Assembly (NCBI GenBank): GCA_016712315.1
Contig: JADJRG010000013.1
Coordinates: forward strand, 1,123,501 to 1,187,500
Origin: Nannocystis sp.
Lineage (GTDB): Bacteria; Myxococcota_A; Polyangia; Nannocystales; Nannocystaceae
Direction: 5' to 3'
Length of the DNA: 64,000 nucleotides
In this document: in pieces, positions 17,042 through 25,224 of the stretch
How the letters are laid out: every line of letters begins with the position of its first letter
Numbering within the stretch: the first letter of the stretch is position 1
Notes under the pieces: generated by a model
The model's input: the letters and a program-made list of their open reading frames with translations, nothing else
The model's database searches: none
Told to the model about the DNA's origin: nothing
Program-made: the position numbers and the translations under genes

Positions 17042-18160
17042 TCACACCTTCACCACCTCCCCCTTGTGATAGCGGAGCTTCTGGCCCTCTGGGTCGAACA
17101 CGAACACACAGTCCTCGGGCCCCACGCTGGTCGCGCGGTGCGGCCCCAGCTCGAAGAGCAAGAACGAGCGCTGATTCAGGCCCACGCACGCGTGGTGGCG
17201 GAACCGCCGCGCCAAATACGCCAAGTTGTCCGGGTCATCCGTCTGGATCCGCTCCATACAGTGAGGAAATAGCTGGAGATCGCGGACCAGCGCCAACCCG
17301 CGGTCATAGAGCTGGAAGTCCCGGCGTTTTTGGGAGAAGTCATTATAAATAATCACCCGCTCGCACAGCACCATCGCCCCCGCCGACATCGCCACGATCT
17401 GCGCCCCGCGCCGCAGCGCCTCGGCCAGCACGTCCCGCAGGCGGAAGAAGCGCAGCGCGTCGAGCAGCGGGTCCAGCCCCCCGCCAAAGAGCATGATCGT
17501 GTTCGCCGACAAGATCCGCCGCTCGAGCCGCTCACGCGCCTCCCGCCACGCCGGCGCGTACGCCAAGCCCGCCGCGTCGAACGCCCGCCGCTCGATCTCA
17601 TCGAGCAAATTGACCAGGTGGTCGTCATTCGCCTCCAGCGTCGCCAGCGCCTGTCGGAGCTGCTGGGACAGCGTATAGCGGACCAGCCGGCGCCCCGACC
17701 CGTGGTGGATCGGATCTGCTGCCAAACGGGGCACCGTCAGCGCCGGGTCCTCGCGTCTCCCCGCCGCCAGCGTCCGGCGGAACAGATCGATCAAGTGCGC
17801 GTTGTGCTCCAAATAGAACGACCGCGCCATCTCTGCCACCCGCCGCCCCTCCTGCCACGCCTCCATCAGCCGCGGCGAGCTCCGCGCCACCCCCCGCAGC
17901 TCGTGCAGCAGCGACAAGTTCGCGATCGCCCGGTCGTACCCGCCTTCAAAGCGCGACGGCAGGCCGATCGAATTCAGCGCCCGCTTCACGTGCCCCTCGT
18001 CGTGCTCGCCCTCGCCCCACGCCGCCGTCACCAGCAGCACCCGCCGCGAGCGAGCCACCGCCGCGTCCTCGTGCCGGGAGGACAGCAGCAGCGGCGCCGC
18101 CGCCTGGATCAGCGCGTCCACCGTCTCAGCGTTGCCATTAAAAAGGACCGCCCCGCGCAT
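17042..18160 (-). CDS. Peptidase S51-like (cyanophycinase/dipeptidase E) protein
   Basis: 372 aa, ATG at 18160. IMLFGGGLDPLLDALRFF and RGAQIVAMSAGAMVLCERVI give the S51 signature, with the nucleophile Ser in GxSAGA-like MSAGAM. The N-terminal half (RRVLLVTAAWGEGEHDEGHV) fits the class-I-glutaminase-like alpha/beta fold. A long helical insertion (about 95-220) precedes the nucleophile, making it longer than PepE (about 230 aa) and nearer to cyanophycinase-like proteins. It ends with CVFVFDPEGQKLRYHKGEVV. Cytoplasmic; the substrate is not predictable. It is divergent from the DUF4846 gene. Confidence 0.72.
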   Translation of the reverse strand: MRGAVLFNGNAETVDALIQAAAPLLLSSRHEDAAVARSRRVLLVTAAWGEGEHDEGHVKRALNSIGLPSRFEGGYDRAIANLSLLHELRGVARSSPRLMEAWQEGRRVAEMARSFYLEHNAHLIDLFRRTLAAGRREDPALTVPRLAADPIHHGSGRRLVRYTLSQQLRQALATLEANDDHLVNLLDEIERRAFDAAGLAYAPAWREARERLERRILSANTIMLFGGGLDPLLDALRFFRLRDVLAEALRRGAQIVAMSAGAMVLCERVIIYNDFSQKRRDFQLYDRGLALVRDLQLFPHCMERIQTDDPDNLAYLARRFRHHACVGLNQRSFLLFELGPHRATSVGPEDCVFVFDPEGQKLRYHKGEVVKV

Positions 18161-18168
18161 CGCCGGCT

Positions 18169-18174
18169 ATCATA
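18169..18174 (-). promoter_or_regulatory. Candidate -10 for the S51-like gene
   Basis: TATGAT on the minus strand, eight bases before the ATG at 18160; predicted leaderless or nearly so. Confidence 0.4.
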
Positions 18175-18215
18175 CCGCCACTCTCGCCGCCCAGGGCGCG
18201 CCGCCCCTCCCGAAC

Positions 18216-19262
18216 ATGAGACACCACCACCACCGCCCTACCGCCCGCGCGCTGGCCGTCGCCGCGCCGCTCGCCCTCGCCCTCACCCTCGCGCAGCCCG
18301 GCTGCTCGGTCGAGAAGACCCACGCCGCGCCCGCCCCTCAGCCCGCCGATCTTCCCCCTGAGCCCGCCCATACGCCCGAGCCCGCGCCCGCGCCCGACCC
18401 GACCCAAAGCGCGGCTCAAGCCGCTGCGGGCCCGCCCAAAGGCGCCGAGCAGGCCCTCGACCTCGACCGCCTCATCAAAAATTATCCGTGGCTGAGCGAC
18501 AGCAGCCGCCCCCACCCTTTACCCGCGCACCACCTCCACCACCGCTTCCCGGAGCCCCCTGGCTATCAGCGCGTCGAGCTCGAGGAAGGTGGATTTGGCG
18601 CGTTTTTGCGCGAGCTCCCCCTCGCCGCCCCGGGCACCCCCGTGCTCTCCTACCGCGGCGCGACCATCCTTCATAAAGATCACCCCAACCTCGCCGCTGT
18701 CGCCGCCATCGACGTCGGCGACGCCGATCTCCAGCAGTGCGCGGACTCGATCATCCGCTTACACGCCGAGTGGGCCTTCGCCCGCGGCCGCCGCGACCAC
18801 AGCTACCGCGGCGCCTCCGGCCTCGAGCTGCCCTTCTCGCGCTATTTGAAGGGCGAGCGCCTCGTCTACCGCGACAAGCAGCTCTCTTGGCAGAGCCGCG
18901 GCAAGCCGCGCCGCGCCGACCACATCACCCTGCGCGATTATCTCGACAGCGTCTTCGCCTGGGCCAACACCGGCTCGCTCGCCGGCCAAGCGCAGAAGAT
19001 CCCGCGCGAGCAGCTCCGCCCCGGCGACTTTTTTGTCGTCCCTGGCGGCCCCGGCCACGCCGTGCTGATCCTCGACGTCGCCGCCGGCCCCGAGGGCCGC
19101 CTCGCCCTGCTGCTCGGCCAGGGGTTTATGCCCGCCCAGAATTTCCAGGTCCTCCGGCCCGCCCCGGGCCAAGCGTGGTTCATCGTCGAACCCGCCGACC
19201 AAGCCGTCGCCACCCCCTTCTGGGCCCCCTTCCCCTGGGGCTCCCTCCGCCGCCTCTCGTAG
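18216..19262 (+). CDS. DUF4846 domain-containing lipoprotein
   Basis: 348 aa from the ATG at 18216, chosen because the sequence then gives a signal peptide ending in the Cys of AQPGC. A Pro/Ala/Glu linker follows. The DUF4846 core is clear: FPEPPGYQRVELEEGGFGAF, LRELPLAAPGTPVLSYRG, DLQQCADSIIRLHAEWAFAR, RDYLDSVFAWANTGSL, PGDFFVVPGGPGHAVLILDV, QGFMPAQNFQVLRP. The fold is thought to be NlpC/P60-like (Cys in QQCAD, His in GPGHAV), but a hydrolase activity is not established. Confidence 0.85.
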   Translation: MRHHHHRPTARALAVAAPLALALTLAQPGCSVEKTHAAPAPQPADLPPEPAHTPEPAPAPDPTQSAAQAAAGPPKGAEQALDLDRLIKNYPWLSDSSRPHPLPAHHLHHRFPEPPGYQRVELEEGGFGAFLRELPLAAPGTPVLSYRGATILHKDHPNLAAVAAIDVGDADLQQCADSIIRLHAEWAFARGRRDHSYRGASGLELPFSRYLKGERLVYRDKQLSWQSRGKPRRADHITLRDYLDSVFAWANTGSLAGQAQKIPREQLRPGDFFVVPGGPGHAVLILDVAAGPEGRLALLLGQGFMPAQNFQVLRPAPGQAWFIVEPADQAVATPFWAPFPWGSLRRLS

Positions 19263-19273
19263 TTTTTTTTTAG
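19261..19273. terminator. T-tract between convergent genes
   Basis: A run of nine T at the convergent stops (19262 and 19270). No strong hairpin precedes it, so a termination role is only a guess. Confidence 0.25.
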
Positions 19274-20625
19274 AGTTGGTCCTTGGCCGCCGGATCCGCC
19301 TTGGGCCAGCCGGGGCTGTCATCCATCGACGCTGGTTCACGCCCATAATCAGCCGGCAACATCGCCGGGCTCCACACCCCCTCGGATTTGGCGATCAACG
19401 CCGCCGCCGTGTGGTCACCGATCACATTCACCGCCGTGCGCGCCATATCGAGGATCCGGTCGACCCCCAAGATGATCGCGATCCCCTCCGGCGGCACCCC
19501 GAACAACGCCAAGATCCCCACCAGCAGCGGGATCGACCCCCCCGGCACCGCCGCCGCGCCGATCGCCGTAATCACCGACAGCGTCATCACCACCAGCATC
19601 TGCGCCAGCGACAGCTCCACCCCGAACACCTGACACAAGAAGATCACCGTCACGCCCTCAAAGAGCGCCGTACCGTTCATACACATCGTCGTGCCCAGCG
19701 GCAGCACGAAGCCGGCGATCTTCGGCGGGATCCCCAGGCACTTCTCCGCCACCTCGATGTTCGTCGGCAGCGTCGCCGAGCTCGAGGAGGTCGAGAACGC
19801 CGTCACGATCGACGCCTTGATCCGCCCGAAGAAATCCAGCGGCGACATCTTGATCGCGAAGCGGATGATCAGCGACATCGTCACCGCCACGTGCAGCCCC
19901 AGCGCCAGCAGCACCACCACCACGAACACCCCCAGCGGCTCCAGCAGCGCGAAGCCGAAGCGCGACGTCACCCCGAAGATCAGCCCGGCCACCCCCAGCG
20001 GCGCCAGCTTCATCGCCATCTCGACGATCTTCGTCACCACGTCGCTGAGCGCCGCCAGGAAGTTGATCATCACCTCGCCGCGGTCGCGGCGGATCAGCGT
20101 CACCGCCGCGCCGAACACCAGCGAGAAGAAGATCACCCCCAACATGTCAAAGTCCACCGCCGAGCGCAGCGGGTTGCGCGTGACGATGTTGACCAGCGTC
20201 TCGATCCCGAAGGTCACCGACCGCGCCGCCTCGATCTTCGTCGCCGCGTCCCCGGAGAACGCCGCCAAGAGCTGCTCGCGCACCTCCACCGAGATCAGCG
20301 AGCCGGGCGAGGCCACCCGCACGATCACCAACCCCAGCGCCGCCGCGGCCGCCGTCGTCGCGAAGAAGTACGCCAGCGTCTTCGCCGCGATCCTGCCGAC
20401 CAGCCGCACGTCGCCGATGCTCGCCACCCCCAGCGCCACCGACGCGAAGATCAGCGGCATCACCACCATAAACAGCATTCTCAAGAAGATCTGCCCGATC
20501 GGACCCGCCACGTAGTGATTCGCCGCCGCGATCGCCTCGTGCTCCCCGCCCAGCCCCAAGTTCGCGGCGATCCCCAGCCCGCCGCCCACCAGCAGCCCCA
20601 GCAAGATCTTCGTGTGCAGCTTCAC
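19270..20625 (-). CDS. Dicarboxylate/amino acid:cation symporter (DAACS family)
   Basis: 451 aa from a GTG at 20625 (VKLHTKILLGLLVGGGLGI); an upstream ATG at 20676 would add 17 basic residues. SDF family: FLRMLFMVVMPLIFASVALG, AFSTSSSSATLPTNIEVAEK (the Ser-rich re-entrant hairpin HP1), GTTMCMNGTALFEGVTVIFL (TM7 NMDGT-like motif, here CMNGTAL), PGGSIPLLVGIL (HP2) and VDRILDMARTAVNVIGD (TM8, with the substrate-coordinating D and N). Eight transmembrane helices; Na+ or H+ coupled uptake of C4-dicarboxylates, glutamate or aspartate across the inner membrane. Confidence 0.92.
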   Translation of the reverse strand: MKLHTKILLGLLVGGGLGIAANLGLGGEHEAIAAANHYVAGPIGQIFLRMLFMVVMPLIFASVALGVASIGDVRLVGRIAAKTLAYFFATTAAAAALGLVIVRVASPGSLISVEVREQLLAAFSGDAATKIEAARSVTFGIETLVNIVTRNPLRSAVDFDMLGVIFFSLVFGAAVTLIRRDRGEVMINFLAALSDVVTKIVEMAMKLAPLGVAGLIFGVTSRFGFALLEPLGVFVVVVLLALGLHVAVTMSLIIRFAIKMSPLDFFGRIKASIVTAFSTSSSSATLPTNIEVAEKCLGIPPKIAGFVLPLGTTMCMNGTALFEGVTVIFLCQVFGVELSLAQMLVVMTLSVITAIGAAAVPGGSIPLLVGILALFGVPPEGIAIILGVDRILDMARTAVNVIGDHTAAALIAKSEGVWSPAMLPADYGREPASMDDSPGWPKADPAAKDQL

Positions 20626-20709
20626 CGGCGCGATGGTAGAGCGACGCGCGCCCGCGCGCCACCGCCCCGTATCCACGACCTTCGCCGCCGACTAGACTCA
20701 CCTCGCGCC

Positions 20710-22731
20710 ATGGCCACCCCGACGCCGACCGCCGCCGCGACCCTCGACCCGATCGCCGCCGATCGCCTGCTCGTCCGCCTGCTCCTCGCCCTCTACCTGC
20801 TCATCCTCGTCCGCACCGCCTGGACCTCCGACGACGCATTCATCACCCTGCGCACCGTCGAGAATTTTTTAGGCGGCCACGGCCTCACCTGGAACACCTT
20901 TGAGCGGGTCCAGGCCTACACCCACCCGCTCTGGATGCTCCTGCTCAGCGGCGTCAACGCGCTGGTGGATCAGCCCTATTTCACCGCGATCGTCACCTCG
21001 ATCGTCTGCGCCTTCGCGGCCGTACGCGCGCTCGCCCGCGGCCTGCCGAGCGCCCAAGGCGCCCAACTCGCCGTGCTCGCCCTCCTGCTCTGCCGCTCCT
21101 TCGTCGACTACTCGACCAGCGGCCTCGAGAACCCCCTCATCTACCTCCTGCTCGCCGCCTTCGTCGCCCTGTATGGACGGCCGGGCTCGGGCCGCCTCGT
21201 CAACCTCACCCTCGTCGCCGCGCTGCTGCTGATCACCCGCCTCGACGCCCTGCTGCTCGTCGGTCCCGCCCTCGCCTACGCCCTCTGGTCGGCCCCGTGG
21301 CGGGTCACTGTGCGCGCCCTCCTGCTCGGCCTGCTCCCCTTCTTCGCCTGGGAGCTCTTCTCGCTCGTTTATTACGGCTTCCTCTTCCCCAACACCGCCT
21401 ACGCCAAGCTCGCCCACCAGATCCCTGCCGGAGATCTGCTCCAGCAAGGCTTCGTCTACTACTTCTTCCAGCTCGGCCACGACCCCCTCAGCCTCGCCCT
21501 CATCGGCGCGGCGATCGTCGCCCCCTTCGTCGCCCGGGCCCGCCACCTCCGCCCGCTCGCCCTCGGCCTCGCCCTCTATTGCCTCTACATCCTCAAGATC
21601 GGCGGCGACTTCATGGCCGGCCGCTTCTTCGCCGCCCCCGTCTTCCTCGCCGTCGCTCTGCTCGGCCACCTCGACCTCCGCCTGCCGCGCCAGGCCGCGC
21701 TGCTCCTCGGCGCGCTGCTGCTCGCGCTCGGCCTCGGCGCGGGCCACCCCACCTTCGGCGCCGACGTCGACGCCGCGGGCGATCCCCGCGAGCGGATCGA
21801 CCGAGGCGTCACCGACGAGCGCCTCTTTTACTTCGAGCACGCCGGCCTCGTCCGCTACCAGCGCGGCCGCAAGATGCCGCACCACCCGTGGCTGAGCGAC
21901 GCCCGCCGCATGGCCGCCAAGCCCGAGAAGGTCTATTCGATGCTCGGGATCGGCATGATCGGCCAGCGCGTCGGCCCTGACGTCCGCCTCGTCGACGTCT
22001 ACGGCCTCGCTGATCCGCTGATCGCCCGCCTGCCCGCGCTCGCCGGCAAGGGCTGGCGGATCGGCCATTTTACCCGCCACCTGCCCGCCGGCTACCTCGA
22101 GAGCCTCGAGAGCGGCGAAGATCGCTTCGCCGATCGCGACCTCGCCGAATACAACCGTCAGCTCCGCCTGATCACCAGCGGGCCGCTCTTCGCAGGCGAG
22201 CGTTGGGCGGCGATCTGGGGCATGCACACCGGCGCCTTCGACCACCTCATCGACGTCCCCTTCTACCAAGACCCGCGCTACACCGCGCTGCCGGCCCACC
22301 TCATCGACGAGGTCAAGGCCGAGGGTCACCCCTGGGACGCCAACAACGTCTACCGGATCCCCAAAGAAGAGGGCCTACGCGTCGATTTCCCGGCCCCTGT
22401 CAGCCACCCCCGCCTCGATCTCAGCCTCGCCAACAACGACGACTACCGGCTCCAGCTCCTCCAAGGCGGCGACGTGGTCGTGTGGGAGCAGGTCATCAAG
22501 GCCAAGAGGACCAAGGGCGGCCTCACCCGCGTCAGCGTCGATCTGCCCGCCGAGGTCGCCGCCCGCGGCTACGACGCCGTCCGGATCTACGGCCTCGCCG
22601 CGGACGGCCGCTTCAGCCTCGGCCACCTCCTCCCCACCGCCGCCAGCGCCCCCCCGCCCAAGGCCAAGAAGTCGCGCCCCCCCGCCGAAGCCCCCGCCCA
22701 GGCCCCCGCCGAGGCCCCCGATGAGCCCTGA
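20710..22731 (+). CDS. GT-C type membrane glycosyltransferase-like protein
   Basis: 673 aa from the ATG at 20710; the open frame extends upstream only as the shadow of the symporter gene. The first loop carries WTSDDAFITLRTVENFL, with the DD motif of GT-C polyprenyl-phosphate-sugar transferases, followed by GHGLTWNTFERVQAYTHPLW. About ten hydrophobic segments follow, including LCRSFVDYSTSGLENPLIYL and YGFLFPNTAYAKL, then a soluble C-terminal domain of about 270 residues. It looks like the mycobacterial AftB arabinofuranosyltransferase class, but sugar and acceptor are unknown. The C-terminal tail is Pro/Ala-rich. Confidence 0.7.
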   Translation: MATPTPTAAATLDPIAADRLLVRLLLALYLLILVRTAWTSDDAFITLRTVENFLGGHGLTWNTFERVQAYTHPLWMLLLSGVNALVDQPYFTAIVTSIVCAFAAVRALARGLPSAQGAQLAVLALLLCRSFVDYSTSGLENPLIYLLLAAFVALYGRPGSGRLVNLTLVAALLLITRLDALLLVGPALAYALWSAPWRVTVRALLLGLLPFFAWELFSLVYYGFLFPNTAYAKLAHQIPAGDLLQQGFVYYFFQLGHDPLSLALIGAAIVAPFVARARHLRPLALGLALYCLYILKIGGDFMAGRFFAAPVFLAVALLGHLDLRLPRQAALLLGALLLALGLGAGHPTFGADVDAAGDPRERIDRGVTDERLFYFEHAGLVRYQRGRKMPHHPWLSDARRMAAKPEKVYSMLGIGMIGQRVGPDVRLVDVYGLADPLIARLPALAGKGWRIGHFTRHLPAGYLESLESGEDRFADRDLAEYNRQLRLITSGPLFAGERWAAIWGMHTGAFDHLIDVPFYQDPRYTALPAHLIDEVKAEGHPWDANNVYRIPKEEGLRVDFPAPVSHPRLDLSLANNDDYRLQLLQGGDVVVWEQVIKAKRTKGGLTRVSVDLPAEVAARGYDAVRIYGLAADGRFSLGHLLPTAASAPPPKAKKSRPPAEAPAQAPAEAPDEP

Positions 22732-22737
22732 TCGAGC

Positions 22738-23760
22738 TCAAGGCGCCGCGCCGCACACCCCCAGATCCTCGTAGCCCACGGGGACCTCCTCCTCGAACCA
22801 TGGGATGCACGCCATCTTTGGATCCGGGCATTGTGGATCGGCGAGCGAGCAATAAGGCGAGCAGCAGCCCGACCCTACGCAGCCGGGCACATACTCGGCG
22901 CTCAAACAGGCCAGCCCCGGGTCGCAGGAATTCACATATTCACAGGAGTCACCATAGTGCCCCGCTTCGCCCGAGGCGTCGGTCACGCAGGTGAAGGCCT
23001 GTCCGCTCCCCGACACACAGACCTCATCGACCGCGCACGCGTCGGGCGCCAGCGGGTCGCACGGAGCCCAGCAGAAGTTCGCGATCCGCCCCTGCCAGCA
23101 GTAGTGGCCGGGCAGCGGGCACACCGGCTCGTCCATCTCGCCGACGCAGTGGGTCACGCAGCGGTCGCTTAGGCACTGCACGCCGCTCGCGCAGTCATCG
23201 GGCCCCGCCAGCGGCGCGCCCTCCACGTGGTACACCGACAGCCCCACGCTGCACGGCGCCTCCGGATCGAGCGCCGCCTCGATCTCGGGCGTACACATTG
23301 AATACGACGAGTACAGGTCGAAGATACATTTATACCCGCTCGGACACGCCGGCATGAACGTCTCGCAGCCGTGCAGATCCCACTCAAATTCGACGAGGCA
23401 CACCCGCTCCTCGCTCTTCGGGTCCGTCGCGCACGTGTACCGCGGATCGGGGCACGCTCGCCCATCCTCGCACGACGGCGGCGGATAGCTCGGCCACAGC
23501 GGACACTCTGCCCCCTCACAGCCGCTCGTCTCCGACCCCGAGCCCTGGGCCGTCTCTGCGGTCGTGCTCGAGGTCGACCCCTCCCCGGCCGTCGTCGCCC
23601 CGGCCGTCGTCGCCCCGCTCGTCGTCGCCGTCGCCGAAGCCGCCCCGCTCGCCCCGCTCGTCGCCGCCTCGCTGCTCGCCTTGTCCTGATCATCGCCGCA
23701 GCCGCCCGCCAAGGCGGTCAGCGCCCAGAGCGCCCCAAAAAACCGTTGAACTCGCGTCAT
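22738..23760 (-). CDS. Cys-rich lipoprotein with Thr/Ser linker
   Basis: 340 aa, ATG at 23760 with an AGGAGG Shine-Dalgarno about 8 bp upstream. Lipobox TALAGGC. A Ser/Thr/Ala/Gly linker (about 28-80) leads to a domain with about 25 Cys residues in regularly spaced short motifs (CPSGYKCIFD, CLSDRCVTHC, CAVDEVCVSG, CDPGLACLSA, CPDPKMACIP), a disulfide-rich pattern seen in many myxobacterial surface lipoproteins. No family is recognised. It lies 19 bp downstream of the cytochrome gene and is probably co-transcribed with it. Confidence 0.78.
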   Translation of the reverse strand: MTRVQRFFGALWALTALAGGCGDDQDKASSEAATSGASGAASATATTSGATTAGATTAGEGSTSSTTAETAQGSGSETSGCEGAECPLWPSYPPPSCEDGRACPDPRYTCATDPKSEERVCLVEFEWDLHGCETFMPACPSGYKCIFDLYSSYSMCTPEIEAALDPEAPCSVGLSVYHVEGAPLAGPDDCASGVQCLSDRCVTHCVGEMDEPVCPLPGHYCWQGRIANFCWAPCDPLAPDACAVDEVCVSGSGQAFTCVTDASGEAGHYGDSCEYVNSCDPGLACLSAEYVPGCVGSGCCSPYCSLADPQCPDPKMACIPWFEEEVPVGYEDLGVCGAAP

Positions 23761-23779
23761 GTCGTCCTCCTCGATTGGA

Positions 23780-24952
23780 TCACTGAAGCACCCGATCTCT
23801 GCCAGCCCCTCGCCTCGGCGCCGCGCCCACGGTCGCCAGCGGCGCCGCGCCGGCCAGCGCAGGCAGCGCCCCTTCGGCCACCAACACCGCCCCTGCCACC
23901 GTCCCGTCCTGCTCACCCCCGGCCGAGCCCTCCACCCGCTCGTAAGACACCGACCAGCGCAGCGGCAGCCCCGCCTCCGCCGGATCTAAAAGAAACACCA
24001 ACGCCCGCGCCTCCTCGTCCGGGTAGAGCCGATCGTCCTCGCGCTCGGTCCGCCCCGCGCCCCCTGGCGCGCCCTCCCAGTGGCGCGCCAGGTAGCGGCG
24101 CAGCCGCCGCCCGCCCGGCGCGTCGACCCGCACCTCGACCCGCACGCGACGCAGCAGATCGCCGGTCGGCAGCGCATGGCCGATCGACCCTGGCTTGAGG
24201 GACATGTGGATAATTGCCCGATCCTCGCTCGGCCGCGACGCCTCGGCGACCACGACCTCACGCAGCCAACCTGCGTCGCGCGAGCCCGCGAAGCGGTGCG
24301 AGCGCCACCCCGAGGCCGCCGGCATATGACAGCCCGCGCAGCTCGTATCGCGCCGGCTCGACGCCTGATGCTCCCGGATCGTCGTCTGCATCCACTCGCG
24401 CGGCGCCCCCCTCTGGGCGCCTTCTATTCCCGGAAATTCAAACTCATGACAGCCCGCGCACGCCGCCGGGCCGCCGAAGCGAGGATCCCGCCGCACCGCG
24501 TGGGGCGCCCGCATCGGCGCCTCGGGCGGCAGCGCCGACAGCACCGCCTCGCCCTCGGGCACGTGGCAGGTCACGCACGCGACCCCCAGCGCCGCCGAAG
24601 CCGGCTCTCGCCGCGCGGAGCCCGCCTCCGGCGCGTGGCACCCCTCGCAAAAGGCCATCGGCTCGCGGCGCAGCGCCGACTGGAACTCCCGCGCTGTGTA
24701 GGCCTCGTGATGGAGCGATCCCGCCCACTCTTCGGCGATCTCCACGTGGCAGCCGACGCACTCTGCGTTCGCGGCGACCGGGTCGCCAGCCATCCGCGCC
24801 TGCCGACCCGGCCCCGGCATCTTTCCTTCGCCGAGCCCCCCGGGGACCAGCGCTACGACCGCAGCTCCCTCGCCGGCCTCACAGCCTGCGAGCCCGAAGA
24901 GCAGCAGCAGCGCGCGAACGAGCGACCTCACGAGCCCGACACTACGCCTCAT
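23780..24952 (-). CDS. Penta-haem cytochrome c lipoprotein
   Basis: 390 aa. Lipobox LLFGLAGC (Cys24). Five CxxCH motifs: CVGCH 65-69, CEGCH 102-106, CVTCH 126-130, CAGCH 165-169 and CAGCH 205-209, with distal His candidates (SLHHEAY, RAPHAV, SHRFAG). The start resembles cytochrome c554/NrfB-like cytochromes (VAANAECVGCHVEIAEEW). The C-terminal about 170 residues lack haems and form a beta-rich domain (SIGHALPTGDLLRRVRVEVRV). Probably a periplasmic or surface electron carrier; partner unknown. Confidence 0.85.
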   Translation of the reverse strand: MRRSVGLVRSLVRALLLLFGLAGCEAGEGAAVVALVPGGLGEGKMPGPGRQARMAGDPVAANAECVGCHVEIAEEWAGSLHHEAYTAREFQSALRREPMAFCEGCHAPEAGSARREPASAALGVACVTCHVPEGEAVLSALPPEAPMRAPHAVRRDPRFGGPAACAGCHEFEFPGIEGAQRGAPREWMQTTIREHQASSRRDTSCAGCHMPAASGWRSHRFAGSRDAGWLREVVVAEASRPSEDRAIIHMSLKPGSIGHALPTGDLLRRVRVEVRVDAPGGRRLRRYLARHWEGAPGGAGRTEREDDRLYPDEEARALVFLLDPAEAGLPLRWSVSYERVEGSAGGEQDGTVAGAVLVAEGALPALAGAAPLATVGAAPRRGAGRDRVLQ

Positions 24953-25224
24953 CCCCGAGATTTAGAACCACAAAAACAACATTCCCCGTTTTTATGTCAT
25001 CCACTTATGATGATATCCACATAAAAGGAAGGTCGAGTGCATCTCGGCGGGGCTTTCTCTGGAAGACAAGAGCTCACTCGGTGCGGAGGAATCGCGACAT
25101 CGGCCTCCTATTTTACGCGCTACTGCGCCCGAACGGACAGGCCGGACGGATTCTCCTCCCCTGGATCCCCGGCCACAAACAAGTGGAAACCCTCCTATCT
25201 CCCTCGCTCTGATACCTTCGACCG
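24953..25224. other. AT-rich divergent intergenic region
   Basis: 272 bp between the cytochrome gene and a beta-propeller lipoprotein gene. The first about 75 bp are the most AT-rich DNA in the window (aaaaacaac, gtttttatg). They contain an interrupted inverted repeat TTATG...CATAA at about 25006-25025, overlapping a second imperfect dyad around gatatc. This is a likely regulatory region for one or both genes. Confidence 0.45.
25211..25216 (+). promoter_or_regulatory. Candidate -10 for the gene at 25225
   Basis: GATACC, eight bases before the ATG at 25225; predicted leaderless or nearly so. Confidence 0.3.

Noticed and set aside
19276..20709. Upstream extension of the GT-C type protein to 1151 aa
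   Set aside because: It is the antisense of the symporter gene and is Arg/His-rich; the true start is the ATG at 20710.
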